A stretch of 64,000 bases of DNA from Mycobacterium adipatum. Its GTDB lineage: Bacteria > Actinomycetota > Actinomycetes > Mycobacteriales > Mycobacteriaceae. The notes under the pieces are model-generated. The model saw nothing but the letters and a program-made list of their open reading frames with translations, was not told the DNA's origin and searched no databases. Of the stretch, positions 41,056-48,991 are shown one piece after another. The stretch spans positions 2,914,001-2,978,000 of the forward strand of contig NZ_CP015596.1 in assembly GCF_001644575.1 (NCBI RefSeq), written 5' to 3'. How positions within the stretch are numbered: the stretch's first letter is position 1; each line of letters opens with the position of its first letter. The translations under genes and the position numbers were made by a program.

Positions 41056-41534
41056 CGGAGCGTACTCCCGGGCTGCGGTGACGAAGGTCCCGATTTGGCG
41101 GATCTGCGCGCGCGACGGGCAGTCCTTGTCCAGAAATTGACGGATGTGTCATGTCCACCGATCGGGGGACAGGTGCGCATATTAGCTAACGTTTGCGTCA
41201 ATATTCGCTAACCGAAACCCCGGCGTGTCGTGATCTTGAGCCGCCGACGCGAAATCGGTGCTCCCGCCAGCAAACTGCTGTGACTCATGTCACAAGACAG
41301 TCTCGGGCCGATCTCGATCTTGTTCCGGGTTTTCTTTGCCAATTTCGCATTGAACCGTCTCAATCCGAAATCGACAGCTCTTGACACGAGTTTGCTAGAA
41401 ATGGCTAATTGCGACTAACAAATTGCCTTTGAAACGTACTTTCAAGTAAGTTTCGCAATTTGCTGCTGCATGCGTTAATTTCGAGCAGAGTGCAAGTCAT
41501 GTCCGAACTTGCGCACGTCAGAGCAGGAGTCGCT
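41056..41534. other. Long A+T-rich intergenic region before the glycoside hydrolase
   Basis: These 479 bp hold no convincing gene. They are visibly richer in A and T than their surroundings from about 41,170 on. Two structures stand out: a 12-bp direct repeat, ATATTAGCTAAC at 41179-41190 and ATATTCGCTAAC at 41201-41212 (22 bp start to start), and a 42-bp dyad at 41420-41461. Both lie upstream of the secreted hydrolase and probably contain its promoter control. Confidence 0.6.
41420..41461. promoter_or_regulatory. Extended dyad upstream of the glycoside hydrolase
   Basis: Inner arms GAAACGTACTT (41431-41441) and AAGTAAGTTTC (41444-41454) match at 10 of 11 positions around a 2-base centre. Outer arms AAATTGC (41420-41426) and GCAATTT (41455-41461) are perfect. 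It could be a DNA operator or a 5' leader hairpin 73 bp before the ATG. Confidence 0.5.
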
Positions 41535-43514
41535 ATGTGGCACCAGGTGCATAATCCGATCCGTAGGGTTGCCATCAAGGCAACGATCGCCCTGATTGCG
41601 GCCTCGCTTTTCGCGGCCACCGCAAGTCAGCAAGTCTTGCCACTGACCAAACAACGGTCGTACAACGTGATGCAGGTCGCGCAGATCGACGAGGCCCCGT
41701 CGACCATCGGCATCGCCGACTCCGAGCTGTACTTGTCGACCTCGCTGGCGGAGATCAACGCCCGGCTGGACCTCATGCAGTCACTGGGTGTGACCAACGT
41801 CCGGATCATGGTTCCGTGGGCCGGCGTGCAGCCCCTGCACCCCGACACCCCGTTCGGGCTGGGTGCGCCCCGGTGGGACCAACTCGACATGGTGGTCAAC
41901 GCCGCCGCGTCCCGCGGGATGGGCATCCTGGGCGTGCTGAACTCGACCCCGATGTGGGCGTCGGGCAGCACCCCGATCAACGGACAGCCGACCAACTTCG
42001 ACCGGTTCGCGTCGTTCGCGAAGTCCGTCGCGCTGCGCTACGGCGACAAGATCTCGGCGTATGAGGTCTGGAACGAGCCCAACTCGATCCAGTTCTGGAA
42101 CACCCTGGACCCGGCCGCCTATACCGAGATGCTCAAGAAGACCTACACGGCGCTCAAGCAGGCCGCCTCGCAGATCGGTACCGATATCACCGTCATCGGC
42201 GGGGTGGTCGGTGCGGGCAAGACCTGGCCCGGGCTGACCATGAACCCCGTGGACTTCGTGCGCAAGATGTACGAAGCGGGCGCGGACGGCTACTTCGACG
42301 CGCTGTCCTTCCATCCGTACAACTTCGAATGGAAGTTCTCCGTCGGCGAGAACCTGCCGTGGAAAGAGGGCATGCCGCTCTACCAGCTGAACAAGATCCG
42401 CGAGCTCATGGACTCGTTCCTCGAAGAGGGCGAGGAGCAGGTCAAGATCTGGATCACCGAATACGGCGCACCGACCAACAAGGTGTCCGAGGCCACCCAG
42501 GCGGCCTTCGTCCGTGACCTCATCGAGTTCTGGCAGACCATGCAGGGTGCCGGCCCGATCTTCCTGTACACCATCAAGGACTGGCTGAACCCGCCGGCCG
42601 ACAACGACGAGGCCAACCTCGGCATCTTCCGTCCGGACGGCACCATGAAGCCGGTCGGGCAGGTCATCAAGGAGCTGATCGCCTTCCTGACCAAGCCGCC
42701 CACCGATCCGGGCCCGGGCACCGGCCCCGGACCGGGCACCGGAGCGGGAAGTGGCTCGACCAACCCGGTGGCCGCCTTCCTGAAGGCGATCTCGCAGGCC
42801 TTCACCGGCATGTTCAAACTGGGGCCGAACCTGTTCAGCGCCTTCGGTTCGATCTTCACCAACCTGCTCGGTGGCCTGTTCGGCAGGAAGACGACCACGG
42901 CCAAGACCGCGGCCGTGAGTGCCCGTACCGCCAGTGCCGGTGTGGATGTCGTGCAGGATCCCGTGGACGCGAGCGACGATGCAGCCGAAGCCATCGCCGA
43001 CGGATCCGCTGATACCACCGAAACATCCACGGGCACAACGAAAGCTGTGCAGGACGTGTTGTCGGTGCTGCAGGTTCAGGAGGCCGCGCAGCCCGTGGTC
43101 GTCGACGAGGTGCCGGTTGTCGACGAGGTCGTGGTCCAGGAGCCCGTCCTCGAGGAGCCGGTCGTCGAGGCGGTGACCGAGGAGGTCGCGGTCGAGGAGT
43201 CCACCGAAACCGTCGAAACGGTGACCGACGAGGTGACCGACGAATCCGCAGCGAGCGAGCAGGTGTCTTCGGAAGCGGCCACCACGGCCCTTACCGGCGA
43301 CCCTGAACTGGCCGTCGCGGAGTCCCCGGTCACCGCGGGCCCCGAGGTCCGCAAGGTCGCGGTGCCAAACCTCAAGGCGCGCCAGGCGCTGAGCACGCGC
43401 TCCCCGCGGGGACCGCGGCACGCGGTGCGGGCCAACAGTGACAGCGGCCAGGGTGGGTCCACGCCGACTCGCCAGCGCGCCGCGGCGGGATCAGCCCCGG
43501 GCGGTGACCGCTAA
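41535..43514 (+). CDS. Secreted clan GH-A glycoside hydrolase-like protein with acidic tail
   Basis: A 659-residue protein. An N-terminal signal segment (basic start, then IALIAASLFAATASQQ) precedes a TIM-barrel domain at about 55-380. The catalytic acid Glu181 is in YEVWNEPNS and the nucleophile Glu309 in KIWITEYGAP, the GH-A pattern seen in GH5 and GH39. A Gly/Pro/Thr linker near 393-415 leads to an Ala-rich region and then a very acidic repeat-like tail (VVDEVPVVDEVVV, EEPVVEAVTEEV). The ATG at 41535 has AGGAG 7 bases upstream. The substrate is unknown. Confidence 0.8.
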   Translation: MWHQVHNPIRRVAIKATIALIAASLFAATASQQVLPLTKQRSYNVMQVAQIDEAPSTIGIADSELYLSTSLAEINARLDLMQSLGVTNVRIMVPWAGVQPLHPDTPFGLGAPRWDQLDMVVNAAASRGMGILGVLNSTPMWASGSTPINGQPTNFDRFASFAKSVALRYGDKISAYEVWNEPNSIQFWNTLDPAAYTEMLKKTYTALKQAASQIGTDITVIGGVVGAGKTWPGLTMNPVDFVRKMYEAGADGYFDALSFHPYNFEWKFSVGENLPWKEGMPLYQLNKIRELMDSFLEEGEEQVKIWITEYGAPTNKVSEATQAAFVRDLIEFWQTMQGAGPIFLYTIKDWLNPPADNDEANLGIFRPDGTMKPVGQVIKELIAFLTKPPTDPGPGTGPGPGTGAGSGSTNPVAAFLKAISQAFTGMFKLGPNLFSAFGSIFTNLLGGLFGRKTTTAKTAAVSARTASAGVDVVQDPVDASDDAAEAIADGSADTTETSTGTTKAVQDVLSVLQVQEAAQPVVVDEVPVVDEVVVQEPVLEEPVVEAVTEEVAVEESTETVETVTDEVTDESAASEQVSSEAATTALTGDPELAVAESPVTAGPEVRKVAVPNLKARQALSTRSPRGPRHAVRANSDSGQGGSTPTRQRAAAGSAPGGDR

Positions 43515-43532
43515 AAGCTCGGGAGGGGGCGA

Positions 43533-43578
43533 GGATCTGCCGCTGTGGGAACTCGGACATTCCTACAGCGGCAGATCC
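43533..43578. terminator. 14-bp perfect hairpin, possible bidirectional terminator
   Basis: GGATCTGCCGCTGT (43533-43546) pairs exactly with ACAGCGGCAGATCC (43565-43578) across an 18-base loop. It sits 18 bp after the hydrolase stop and 28 bp before the end of the convergent HXXEE gene. There is no T-run, as is usual in mycobacteria. Confidence 0.55.
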
Positions 43579-43606
43579 GTGTCTGGGGTCGCTCGGTGGG
43601 GGAGGG

Positions 43607-44272
43607 CTACCGCAGTGGCTCACTGCCGGCGCGGCTCTTCACCGCCGATGGGGTCTGCTCATCAAGTCGCTGCCAGCGTCGTACCATCGCGAAGAAACCT
43701 GCCGTGAACGCCAGTGCCAGCGCGAAGGTGAGCGCCAGGTCGAGCGGCGAGACCAGGCCTCTGTTGGTGTAGAACAACGTGATCGCGGTGAACCCCGGAA
43801 TGTAGAGCAGGCCGCCGGTGACGGCACCCGGGAAGTAGCGCCCGGTCATCAGGGTGATGGTGATGTGGAAGAAGCCGTTGAGGAGCAGCACGGCGATGAA
43901 GAACCAGATCGCCGGTCGGTAGACAACGCTCAAGGCCAGGATGGCCACCGGGTTGAAGAGGCCGGCGACGGCATCGGTGACGAAGGCACGTCGCGCGGTG
44001 AGCGGGCCGTAGGGACTCGGGGCCCGCCAGGCGATGGCGTTGAAGTACCTGAGGAAGCCGCCGGGCCATATGTACTCCTCGACCGTGTGCAGTACGGCGA
44101 TGGGCCACACCAACCAGAACACCCAATCCGGGTCGGTCCGCCTGGTTGGGTCGATCAGGATGAAGATCCCCAGGGCGATTCCGGCCACGGCGCCGGCCCC
44201 ATTGAGGTACTGGGTGGCGCGGGTGTACCGGTGATACTCGTCGATCGAATAGGCGGGCTCAACGGTGTTCAT
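43607..44272 (-). CDS. HXXEE-domain membrane protein
   Basis: A 221-residue protein with six predicted membrane helices. The name-giving motif is HTVEEYIWPGG near residue 62, and a later NGFFHITITLMTGRYFPG holds a further conserved-looking His, so a metal site within the membrane is plausible. Biochemical function is unknown in the family. The ATG overlaps the stop of the TetR gene by 4 bp, so both are made from one transcript and the protein is probably under that repressor's control. Confidence 0.8.
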   Translation of the reverse strand: MNTVEPAYSIDEYHRYTRATQYLNGAGAVAGIALGIFILIDPTRRTDPDWVFWLVWPIAVLHTVEEYIWPGGFLRYFNAIAWRAPSPYGPLTARRAFVTDAVAGLFNPVAILALSVVYRPAIWFFIAVLLLNGFFHITITLMTGRYFPGAVTGGLLYIPGFTAITLFYTNRGLVSPLDLALTFALALAFTAGFFAMVRRWQRLDEQTPSAVKSRAGSEPLR

Positions 44273-44850
44273 GATTTCTCCTCCCTCGCATGGCCTTTCA
44301 GGTACTTCTCGACGTGCGCGTCGCCGTCGAGCTCTGGCGGATCCGGCAGCAGGCGTGAGACGATTCCGAGGTAGACCAGAGGGCCCACCAGCGCGGCATA
44401 GGCCTGCAACGGCGGCTCGTCGATGAGTAGCCCGCGCTGCTGGTACTTCGCGATGATGTCGGTCACGCGTGTCATCTCTCGAACCGAATGTGATGCGGCG
44501 GAGCGCAGTTCGGCGTTGGTGGCGAGTTCGGACAAGATCGCCGGGAGTACCGCCCGGCGACGCCCGGTGGCGTCCCAGACGGCCGTGACCATCCGCCGCA
44601 GGTCGCCGCGCAGGTCGGCGCTGTAATCTCCGACGGCGTCGCTCATCGCCGCTGCCTCGCGCTCGAAGGCGGCATTGATCAGGCCGGATTTCGAGCCGAA
44701 GCGCCGAAAGATGGTCACCTCGTTCACGCCGGCCAACTCGGCCACCCTGCGGGTGGTCAGGCCGGCAAAACCCTTCTCCTCAGCGCATGTCACACACGCG
44801 TCCAGGACCGCGATCTGCGTGTCGTCCCAGCGTTGATGGTCCATCGACAC
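44269..44850 (-). CDS. TetR-family transcriptional regulator
   Basis: A 193-residue regulator. The N-terminal helix-turn-helix spans about residues 10-57, with GLTTRRVAELAGVNEVTIFR and FGSKSGLINAAF in the usual places. The C-terminal ligand domain is helical and unassigned. It starts at 44850 or at the second ATG, 44844. A near-perfect palindrome lies 19-30 bp upstream of its start, so autoregulation of the TetR-HXXEE pair is the simplest reading. Confidence 0.88.
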   Translation of the reverse strand: MSMDHQRWDDTQIAVLDACVTCAEEKGFAGLTTRRVAELAGVNEVTIFRRFGSKSGLINAAFEREAAAMSDAVGDYSADLRGDLRRMVTAVWDATGRRRAVLPAILSELATNAELRSAASHSVREMTRVTDIIAKYQQRGLLIDEPPLQAYAALVGPLVYLGIVSRLLPDPPELDGDAHVEKYLKGHAREEKS

Positions 44851-44864
44851 CCCTCCGATCTAAT

Positions 44865-44885
44865 GCAAGCAAGTACTTGCATGCA
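44865..44885. promoter_or_regulatory. Palindromic operator upstream of tetR
   Basis: A perfect 12-bp core GCAAGTACTTGC at 44869-44880 is extended by GCAA-type flanks on the left and ATGCA on the right, giving a near-symmetrical site of about 20 bp. Its position just before a TetR-family gene fits autorepression. Confidence 0.6.
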
Positions 44886-44958
44886 ATGGGAAGTTACTCG
44901 GGGACCGGCGTCGGCGCAAGGCCCGTCGTGACGCTGCGGCGGTGCGTTCGCCCGGCGG

Positions 44959-46104
44959 TCAACGCGCAAGGGGGAGGGTGACCTCCACGAGCAGGCCGCC
45001 GTCGGGGCGTGACGAGGCTCGTACCCGACCCCCGTGGGCGTTGGCGACCGATCGCACGATGGACAGCCCCAGTCCGGTGCCGCCGGCGCTCGATGCGGTC
45101 CGCGCCAGCCGACGGAACGGTTCGAACAGCCCGTCCACATCGGCCGGCGCGACCACGGGGCCGCTGTTCTCGACCGTGAGCAGGGCCCACCCGCCGCGGA
45201 TGTCCACGCTGGTGCGCACCCATCCCTGCTCGGTGATGTTGTACCGGATCGCATTGTCCACCAGGTTTGCGGCCAGTCGCTCCAGCAGTCCCGGGTCACC
45301 CTGAACGACGCAGGGGACCAGGCTGATTCGCATGTCCAGGCACGCGCTGCGGGCCGCCGGCTCGGCGGTCTCGAGTGCGTGCCGGACAATTTCGGCAAGG
45401 TCGGTGAGTTCACGTGTCGGCAGTTGCTGATCGCTGCTGGCCAACACGAGCAGGCCGTCGATGAGGCGCTCCTGGCGTTGGTTCACCGCGAGCAGCGTCT
45501 CGCCGAGTCGGCGGGTCGAGTCCGGGGTGTCGGGATCATCGAGTGCGACTTCGATGAGGGTGCGGTTGATGGTCAAGGGTGTGCGCAACTCGTGGGATGC
45601 GTTGGCCACGAAACGATGCTGGCTGTCGAAGGCACGGTCAAGGCGTTCCAGCATGGCGTCGAAAGTGTCGGCGAGTTCCTTGATTTCGTCGTCAGGTCCG
45701 TCCAGCGCGATCCGCTCATGCAGGCTGCGCCCGGCGACCCGTCGTGCGGTGGCGGTGACCTCTTGCAGAGGTTGCAGCGCCCGACCGGCCAACAGCCACC
45801 CGGCGCCGCAGGCAAGTACGCTGATGATCACCAGCGCGGCAATCGACCAGCGCAGCATCCCGTGCATGAGCGCCTGTCGCTGCTGCTCGGCCTGGTTGGT
45901 CACCAGCGTCATCAGGGTGTCGAGGCGGGGAAAGCTGCGTGCTCCCCGTTGTTCGGCGAACTGACGGATGGTTGCCTGTAGCGCCGCGCCGGGCCGATGG
46001 TCCAGCGACTGTTCGAGATAGAAGTAGATCAGCCCGATCAACAGGGCGCCGGCCAGAAACAGCGCACCCGCGTAGAGCACGGTGAGGCGGGTCCGGATCT
46101 TCAT
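44959..46104 (-). CDS. Sensor histidine kinase (EnvZ/OmpR class)
   Basis: A 381-residue kinase. Two membrane helices, about 7-29 and 85-107, enclose a short extracytoplasmic domain. A HAMP domain follows (AGRALQPLQEVTATARRVAG), then the H-box FVANASHELRTPLTINRTLI with the phospho-His, and an ATPase domain with NLVDNAIRYN and GTGLGLSIVRSV. It is translated after its regulator with a 4-bp overlap. The small sensor domain offers no clue to the signal. Confidence 0.92.
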   Translation of the reverse strand: MKIRTRLTVLYAGALFLAGALLIGLIYFYLEQSLDHRPGAALQATIRQFAEQRGARSFPRLDTLMTLVTNQAEQQRQALMHGMLRWSIAALVIISVLACGAGWLLAGRALQPLQEVTATARRVAGRSLHERIALDGPDDEIKELADTFDAMLERLDRAFDSQHRFVANASHELRTPLTINRTLIEVALDDPDTPDSTRRLGETLLAVNQRQERLIDGLLVLASSDQQLPTRELTDLAEIVRHALETAEPAARSACLDMRISLVPCVVQGDPGLLERLAANLVDNAIRYNITEQGWVRTSVDIRGGWALLTVENSGPVVAPADVDGLFEPFRRLARTASSAGGTGLGLSIVRSVANAHGGRVRASSRPDGGLLVEVTLPLAR

Positions 46105-46757
46105 CGCAGCCGGTACCCGACGCCGGGCTCGGTCTCGATCAAGGGGGGATCCCCGAGTTTACGTCGGACCATCATGATGGTGTACCGCACCACACCGGTG
46201 AACGGATCGGCATGCTCATCCCAGGCCTTCTCCAGCAGCTGCTCCGCGGACACTACTCCACCGTCTGCGAGCAATAGCTCGAAGAGGACTGCAAATTCCT
46301 TGCGGGACAGCGTAATCGGGCTTCCTTCGCGCGTCACGGTCCGCTGGTGTGGATCAAGTCGGATGCCATTGCGCTCCAGTACCGGTGGGGTTGCGGCGCG
46401 GGAGCGCCGGCCCAGTGCCTGGACGCGGGCGACCAACTCGGCGAACGCGAACGGTTTGTACAGGTAGTCATCGGCGCCCAGGCCGAGGCCGGCGACCCGA
46501 TCGGCCACCGTCCCAGCGGCTGTCAACATCAGGATGCGCGCAGAACCGCCCCCTGCCACGAGTTTGGCGCAGACGGTATCGCCGGAGGTCACCGGCAGGT
46601 CGCGGTCGAGGATGACCACGTCGTAGTCGTTGACGGTCGCATGTTCGAGCGCCATGGCGCCGTCGTAGACGACGTCGACGGCCATCGCGTGCCTGCGCAG
46701 GCCGGCGGCGACGGCGTCGGCGAGCAGCTGTTCGTCTTCCACCACGAGGATTCGCAC
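46101..46757 (-). CDS. OmpR-family response regulator
   Basis: A protein of about 218 residues from the GTG at 46757 (VRILVVEDEQLLADAV); the frame extends to a GTG at 46802. The receiver has phospho-Asp in VVILDRDLPVTSGD and the switch Lys in DDYLYKPFAFAEL. The winged helix ends with TGVVRYTIMMVRRKLGDPPL and TEPGVGYRLR, as in OmpR/PhoB regulators. It forms an operon with the kinase that overlaps its stop. Targets are unknown. Confidence 0.92.
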   Translation of the reverse strand: MRILVVEDEQLLADAVAAGLRRHAMAVDVVYDGAMALEHATVNDYDVVILDRDLPVTSGDTVCAKLVAGGGSARILMLTAAGTVADRVAGLGLGADDYLYKPFAFAELVARVQALGRRSRAATPPVLERNGIRLDPHQRTVTREGSPITLSRKEFAVLFELLLADGGVVSAEQLLEKAWDEHADPFTGVVRYTIMMVRRKLGDPPLIETEPGVGYRLR

Positions 46758-46877
46758 CCCACCATGGTGCCCGCGTGCGCGTTTGGTCGCTGTGAGGGTC
46801 ACTCGATTGTTGCGGCCGCCGACGGCGCTCTGCCCCCGGGGCCCGGGGGACCGTCGGCGACCCGCAACGACCTCGGT

Positions 46878-47258
46878 CTAGTAGTTGTGGCAGGTTTCGG
46901 CGACCCGGTTCAGCTTGGCCACCGTTTCCTGGCCCTCCGGAGTGGACTTGCGCCTCTGCACCGCCGCACGAACATCCGGGTTGCGGTCGAGAAACCCCTG
47001 CACCCGCTGGCGGCGCTCGGGTACCGGAAGTGCCAACAGCTCCTGCACTTTGCTCTGCGCTTCCGGCCGGTTGTGCAGACGGTCGGCCATCTGCGGGGCC
47101 TCGGCCTGCAGCGCGGCATCGACTTGCGCGTAGCTGCAGGTCGTTTCGATCAACTTGCCGGAAGGTTCGGAGGCTGCCACCGGGGCGAGCCCGAAAGCCA
47201 TTGCGGCCATTGCGGTCATGCCGGCGAACATGGGTACAGCGGAGTGGGAAAGCGCCAC
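46878..47258 (-). CDS. Hemophore-related secreted protein
   Basis: A protein of about 126 residues with an N-terminal signal peptide (FAGMTAMAAMAFGLAPVAAS). The mature helical part has a Cys near its start (ETTCSYAQVDAAL) and one near the end (VAETCHNY) that could form a disulphide, with FLDRNPDVRAAVQRRKS between. This matches the small Cys-pair proteins annotated in mycobacteria as hemophore-related, of which Rv0203 is the characterised relative. Direct haem ligation cannot be judged here. The start is GTG at 47258, with an internal ATG at about 47231 as an alternative. Confidence 0.75.
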   Translation of the reverse strand: MALSHSAVPMFAGMTAMAAMAFGLAPVAASEPSGKLIETTCSYAQVDAALQAEAPQMADRLHNRPEAQSKVQELLALPVPERRQRVQGFLDRNPDVRAAVQRRKSTPEGQETVAKLNRVAETCHNY

Positions 47259-47411
47259 GGTCGTTGCTCTCTTTCGGATCGGTTCGGGCGTGCTGGTCAC
47301 GCCCTTGAACCATTTGAGCAACCGCGGCGTTGGGTGGACGTTAGGGCGAGACGGTCGCCGTCGCGGGGGCGGACCAGCCACCGGCGGCGGTAGCCTGCGG
47401 AGATACGCGCA

Positions 47412-48155
47412 GTGGGGCGATCACTGCGGCCCGGAAAGGCAGAACTGTTGCGTCGGTGGATCATCGCGAGCTCGATCAGCCTCGTCCTGGTGCTGGCGGT
47501 CGCCTCGGCGACATACAGCCTGGCCCGTTCGCGCACCTATCAATTGGCCGGTGAACTGGTCAGCCGGGTGGACACCACCGAGAAGGTGGTCGCATTGACC
47601 TTCGATGACGGACCGAGCGATTCGACGCCGCAGATCCTGGACATGCTCGCCGAGGCCGGGGTATCGGCCACGTTCTATCTCAACGGTGCCGCCTTGGACC
47701 GTTACCCCGAGCACGGGGCGAGGATCGCGCGGGCCGGCCATGAGATCGGCAACCACACCTACACGCACCGCCGGATGGTCTTCGTGAGTGCGGGCACCGT
47801 CGCCAGGGAAGTCGAAACCACCGATGCCGCGATCGCGCGCACCGGATACCGAGGGCCCGTCACGTTTCGGCCCCCGCACGGCAAAAAGTTGTGGACGCTG
47901 CCTCACTACCTGGCCGAGCACCGGCGCACCACGGTGATGTGGGACGTCGAGCCCGACTCCGCAGGCACCCCGGAGACCGACCGCATCGTCGAGGAGACCG
48001 CGACGAGCGTCCGCCCGGGCTCCATCGTTCTGCTTCACGTCATGGACGACAGCCGGTCCGCTTCCAGGGCGGCGGTGCCGCTGATCGTCGGACGACTGCG
48101 CGCCGACGGATACCGTTTCGTGACGGTGAGCGAACTGCTGGCGCTGGGGAGATAG
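47412..48155 (+). CDS. Polysaccharide deacetylase (NodB domain), membrane-anchored
   Basis: A protein of about 247 residues with an N-terminal anchor or uncleaved signal helix (WIIASSISLVLVLAVASATY). The NodB domain has motif 1 LTFDDGPS with the catalytic Asp and metal Asp, motif 2 HEIGNHTYTHRRM with the metal His pair, motif 3 FRPPHGKK, and motif 5 GSIVLLHVMD. The metal site is intact. It may act on peptidoglycan or another cell-wall glycan; the substrate is not determined. The start is GTG at 47412 or TTG at 47448. It is the last host gene before attL. Confidence 0.88.
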   Translation: MGRSLRPGKAELLRRWIIASSISLVLVLAVASATYSLARSRTYQLAGELVSRVDTTEKVVALTFDDGPSDSTPQILDMLAEAGVSATFYLNGAALDRYPEHGARIARAGHEIGNHTYTHRRMVFVSAGTVAREVETTDAAIARTGYRGPVTFRPPHGKKLWTLPHYLAEHRRTTVMWDVEPDSAGTPETDRIVEETATSVRPGSIVLLHVMDDSRSASRAAVPLIVGRLRADGYRFVTVSELLALGR

Positions 48156-48209
48156 CGTCCCCGCGGTGGTTGCCGGGGCCGGAGACAGGGCCGACGCCGC
48201 GGTTGTTAG

Positions 48210-48234
48210 TGGTGCCCTCGGTGAGATTCGAACT
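48210..48234. repeat. attL core (tRNA 3' end remnant)
   Basis: The 25 bases, beginning TGGTGCCCTCGG and ending GATTCGAACT, are identical to 61951-61975, the 3' end of the tRNA gene including CCA. On the inner side the sequence diverges into element DNA (GTAAATCGGG). The rest of the tRNA is absent, so this is the duplicated att copy. Confidence 0.93.
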
Positions 48235-48320
48235 GTAAATCGGGCCGCTGGTCAGGGTATCGAAACAGGCTCTGAACAGCAAAAACGTTTCACGGCAGAT
48301 CACGGTAGATCAACGGATTT

Positions 48321-48349
48321 GTGGGCAGAATGTGGGCAAAATGTGGGCA
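48321..48349. promoter_or_regulatory. Three GTGGGCA arm-type sites next to attL
   Basis: GTGGGCA occurs at 48321, 48332 and 48343, exactly 11 bp apart. The same triplet with the same spacing lies near attR, at 61864-61892. Helically phased heptamers in both arms are what the N-terminal arm-binding domain of a lambda-type integrase requires. Confidence 0.65.
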
Positions 48350-48407
48350 CGGATCACTGGACGAAATCAGCCCCACACGGTCGTCGGTTGCTTGTATGGT
48401 TCGGCCC

Positions 48408-48857
48408 ATGCGACTGCTTGTGCCCGCCGTCTGTCTGTTGTTTTCGTCTGTTGTGGCGGCATGCGGCAGTGACGGAACACCTGCGGCGGAAACTGTGACG
48501 GTGAGCGCTTCACCTACCACTAAGGCCGCCGTGACCTGGAAATATCTCCAAAGTGGGTACGGCGATTTTCTGGCGCAGTCCTGTTCTGGGCCTGAGCTTG
48601 GCGAAGCGGATTACAGCATCTGCATCACCAAACAAAAGAACGGCATCGAGACGTTCGCGATAGACGCAGAGCAACTTCCGATATCCCCGGCACGAGCCGA
48701 ACTGCTGAGTTCTGTCAACACGTTCACCGAGAGCTATGAAAGCTACATCGGCAATGGGTGCAAGTCGAGCGATTTCGACTGCCTTGTGGACTACGCAGGC
48801 ATGGGACAAGGCTTTGCGGAGCTTGGCCGCATCGTCAATCGTGAAGCGGCGAACTAG
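48408..48857 (+). CDS. Small secreted lipoprotein carried by the element
   Basis: A 149-residue protein with signal peptide MRLLVPAVCLLFSSVVAAC; the lipobox VAAC puts the acylated Cys at residue 19. A Thr/Ser/Pro linker precedes a soluble domain with two Cys pairs (QSCSGPELGEADYSIC and NGCKSSDFDCLVDYA). I do not recognise the domain. It is the only plus-strand gene at this end, transcribed against the structural genes, so it may be expressed from the integrated state. Superinfection exclusion at the cell surface is one possible role, by analogy with lipoproteins of other prophages. Confidence 0.75.
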   Translation: MRLLVPAVCLLFSSVVAACGSDGTPAAETVTVSASPTTKAAVTWKYLQSGYGDFLAQSCSGPELGEADYSICITKQKNGIETFAIDAEQLPISPARAELLSSVNTFTESYESYIGNGCKSSDFDCLVDYAGMGQGFAELGRIVNREAAN

Positions 48858-48873
48858 GGCAGAAATATCAAGG

Positions 48874-48991
48874 GTGAGACAGTCCCGCCAGTCTTGGAGG
48901 ACACACCGACGCGGGAGCTTGTACCGGCACGCGCATCGGCAATCTTCGGGACTCGCCACAAGTTCCGTCGATTGTGGCGGGACTGTCTCAC
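48874..48991. repeat. 17-bp inverted repeat around a 84-bp loop
   Basis: GTGAGACAGTCCCGCCA at 48874-48890 is repeated as its exact complement at 48975-48991. It lies between the convergent lipoprotein gene and the last structural-cluster gene, so it may be a terminator structure or a small mobile-element remnant. Confidence 0.7.

Noticed and set aside
48210..48260. Second tRNA gene near attL
   Set aside because: Only the last 25 bases of the tRNA are present; no anticodon arm or 5' half follows. It is the duplicated att core.
48321..48349. Remnant of a second integrase gene at attL
   Set aside because: A 19-bp identity with the int end is limited to the GTGGGCA repeats and the bases between them. 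No further integrase codons can be read on either side.
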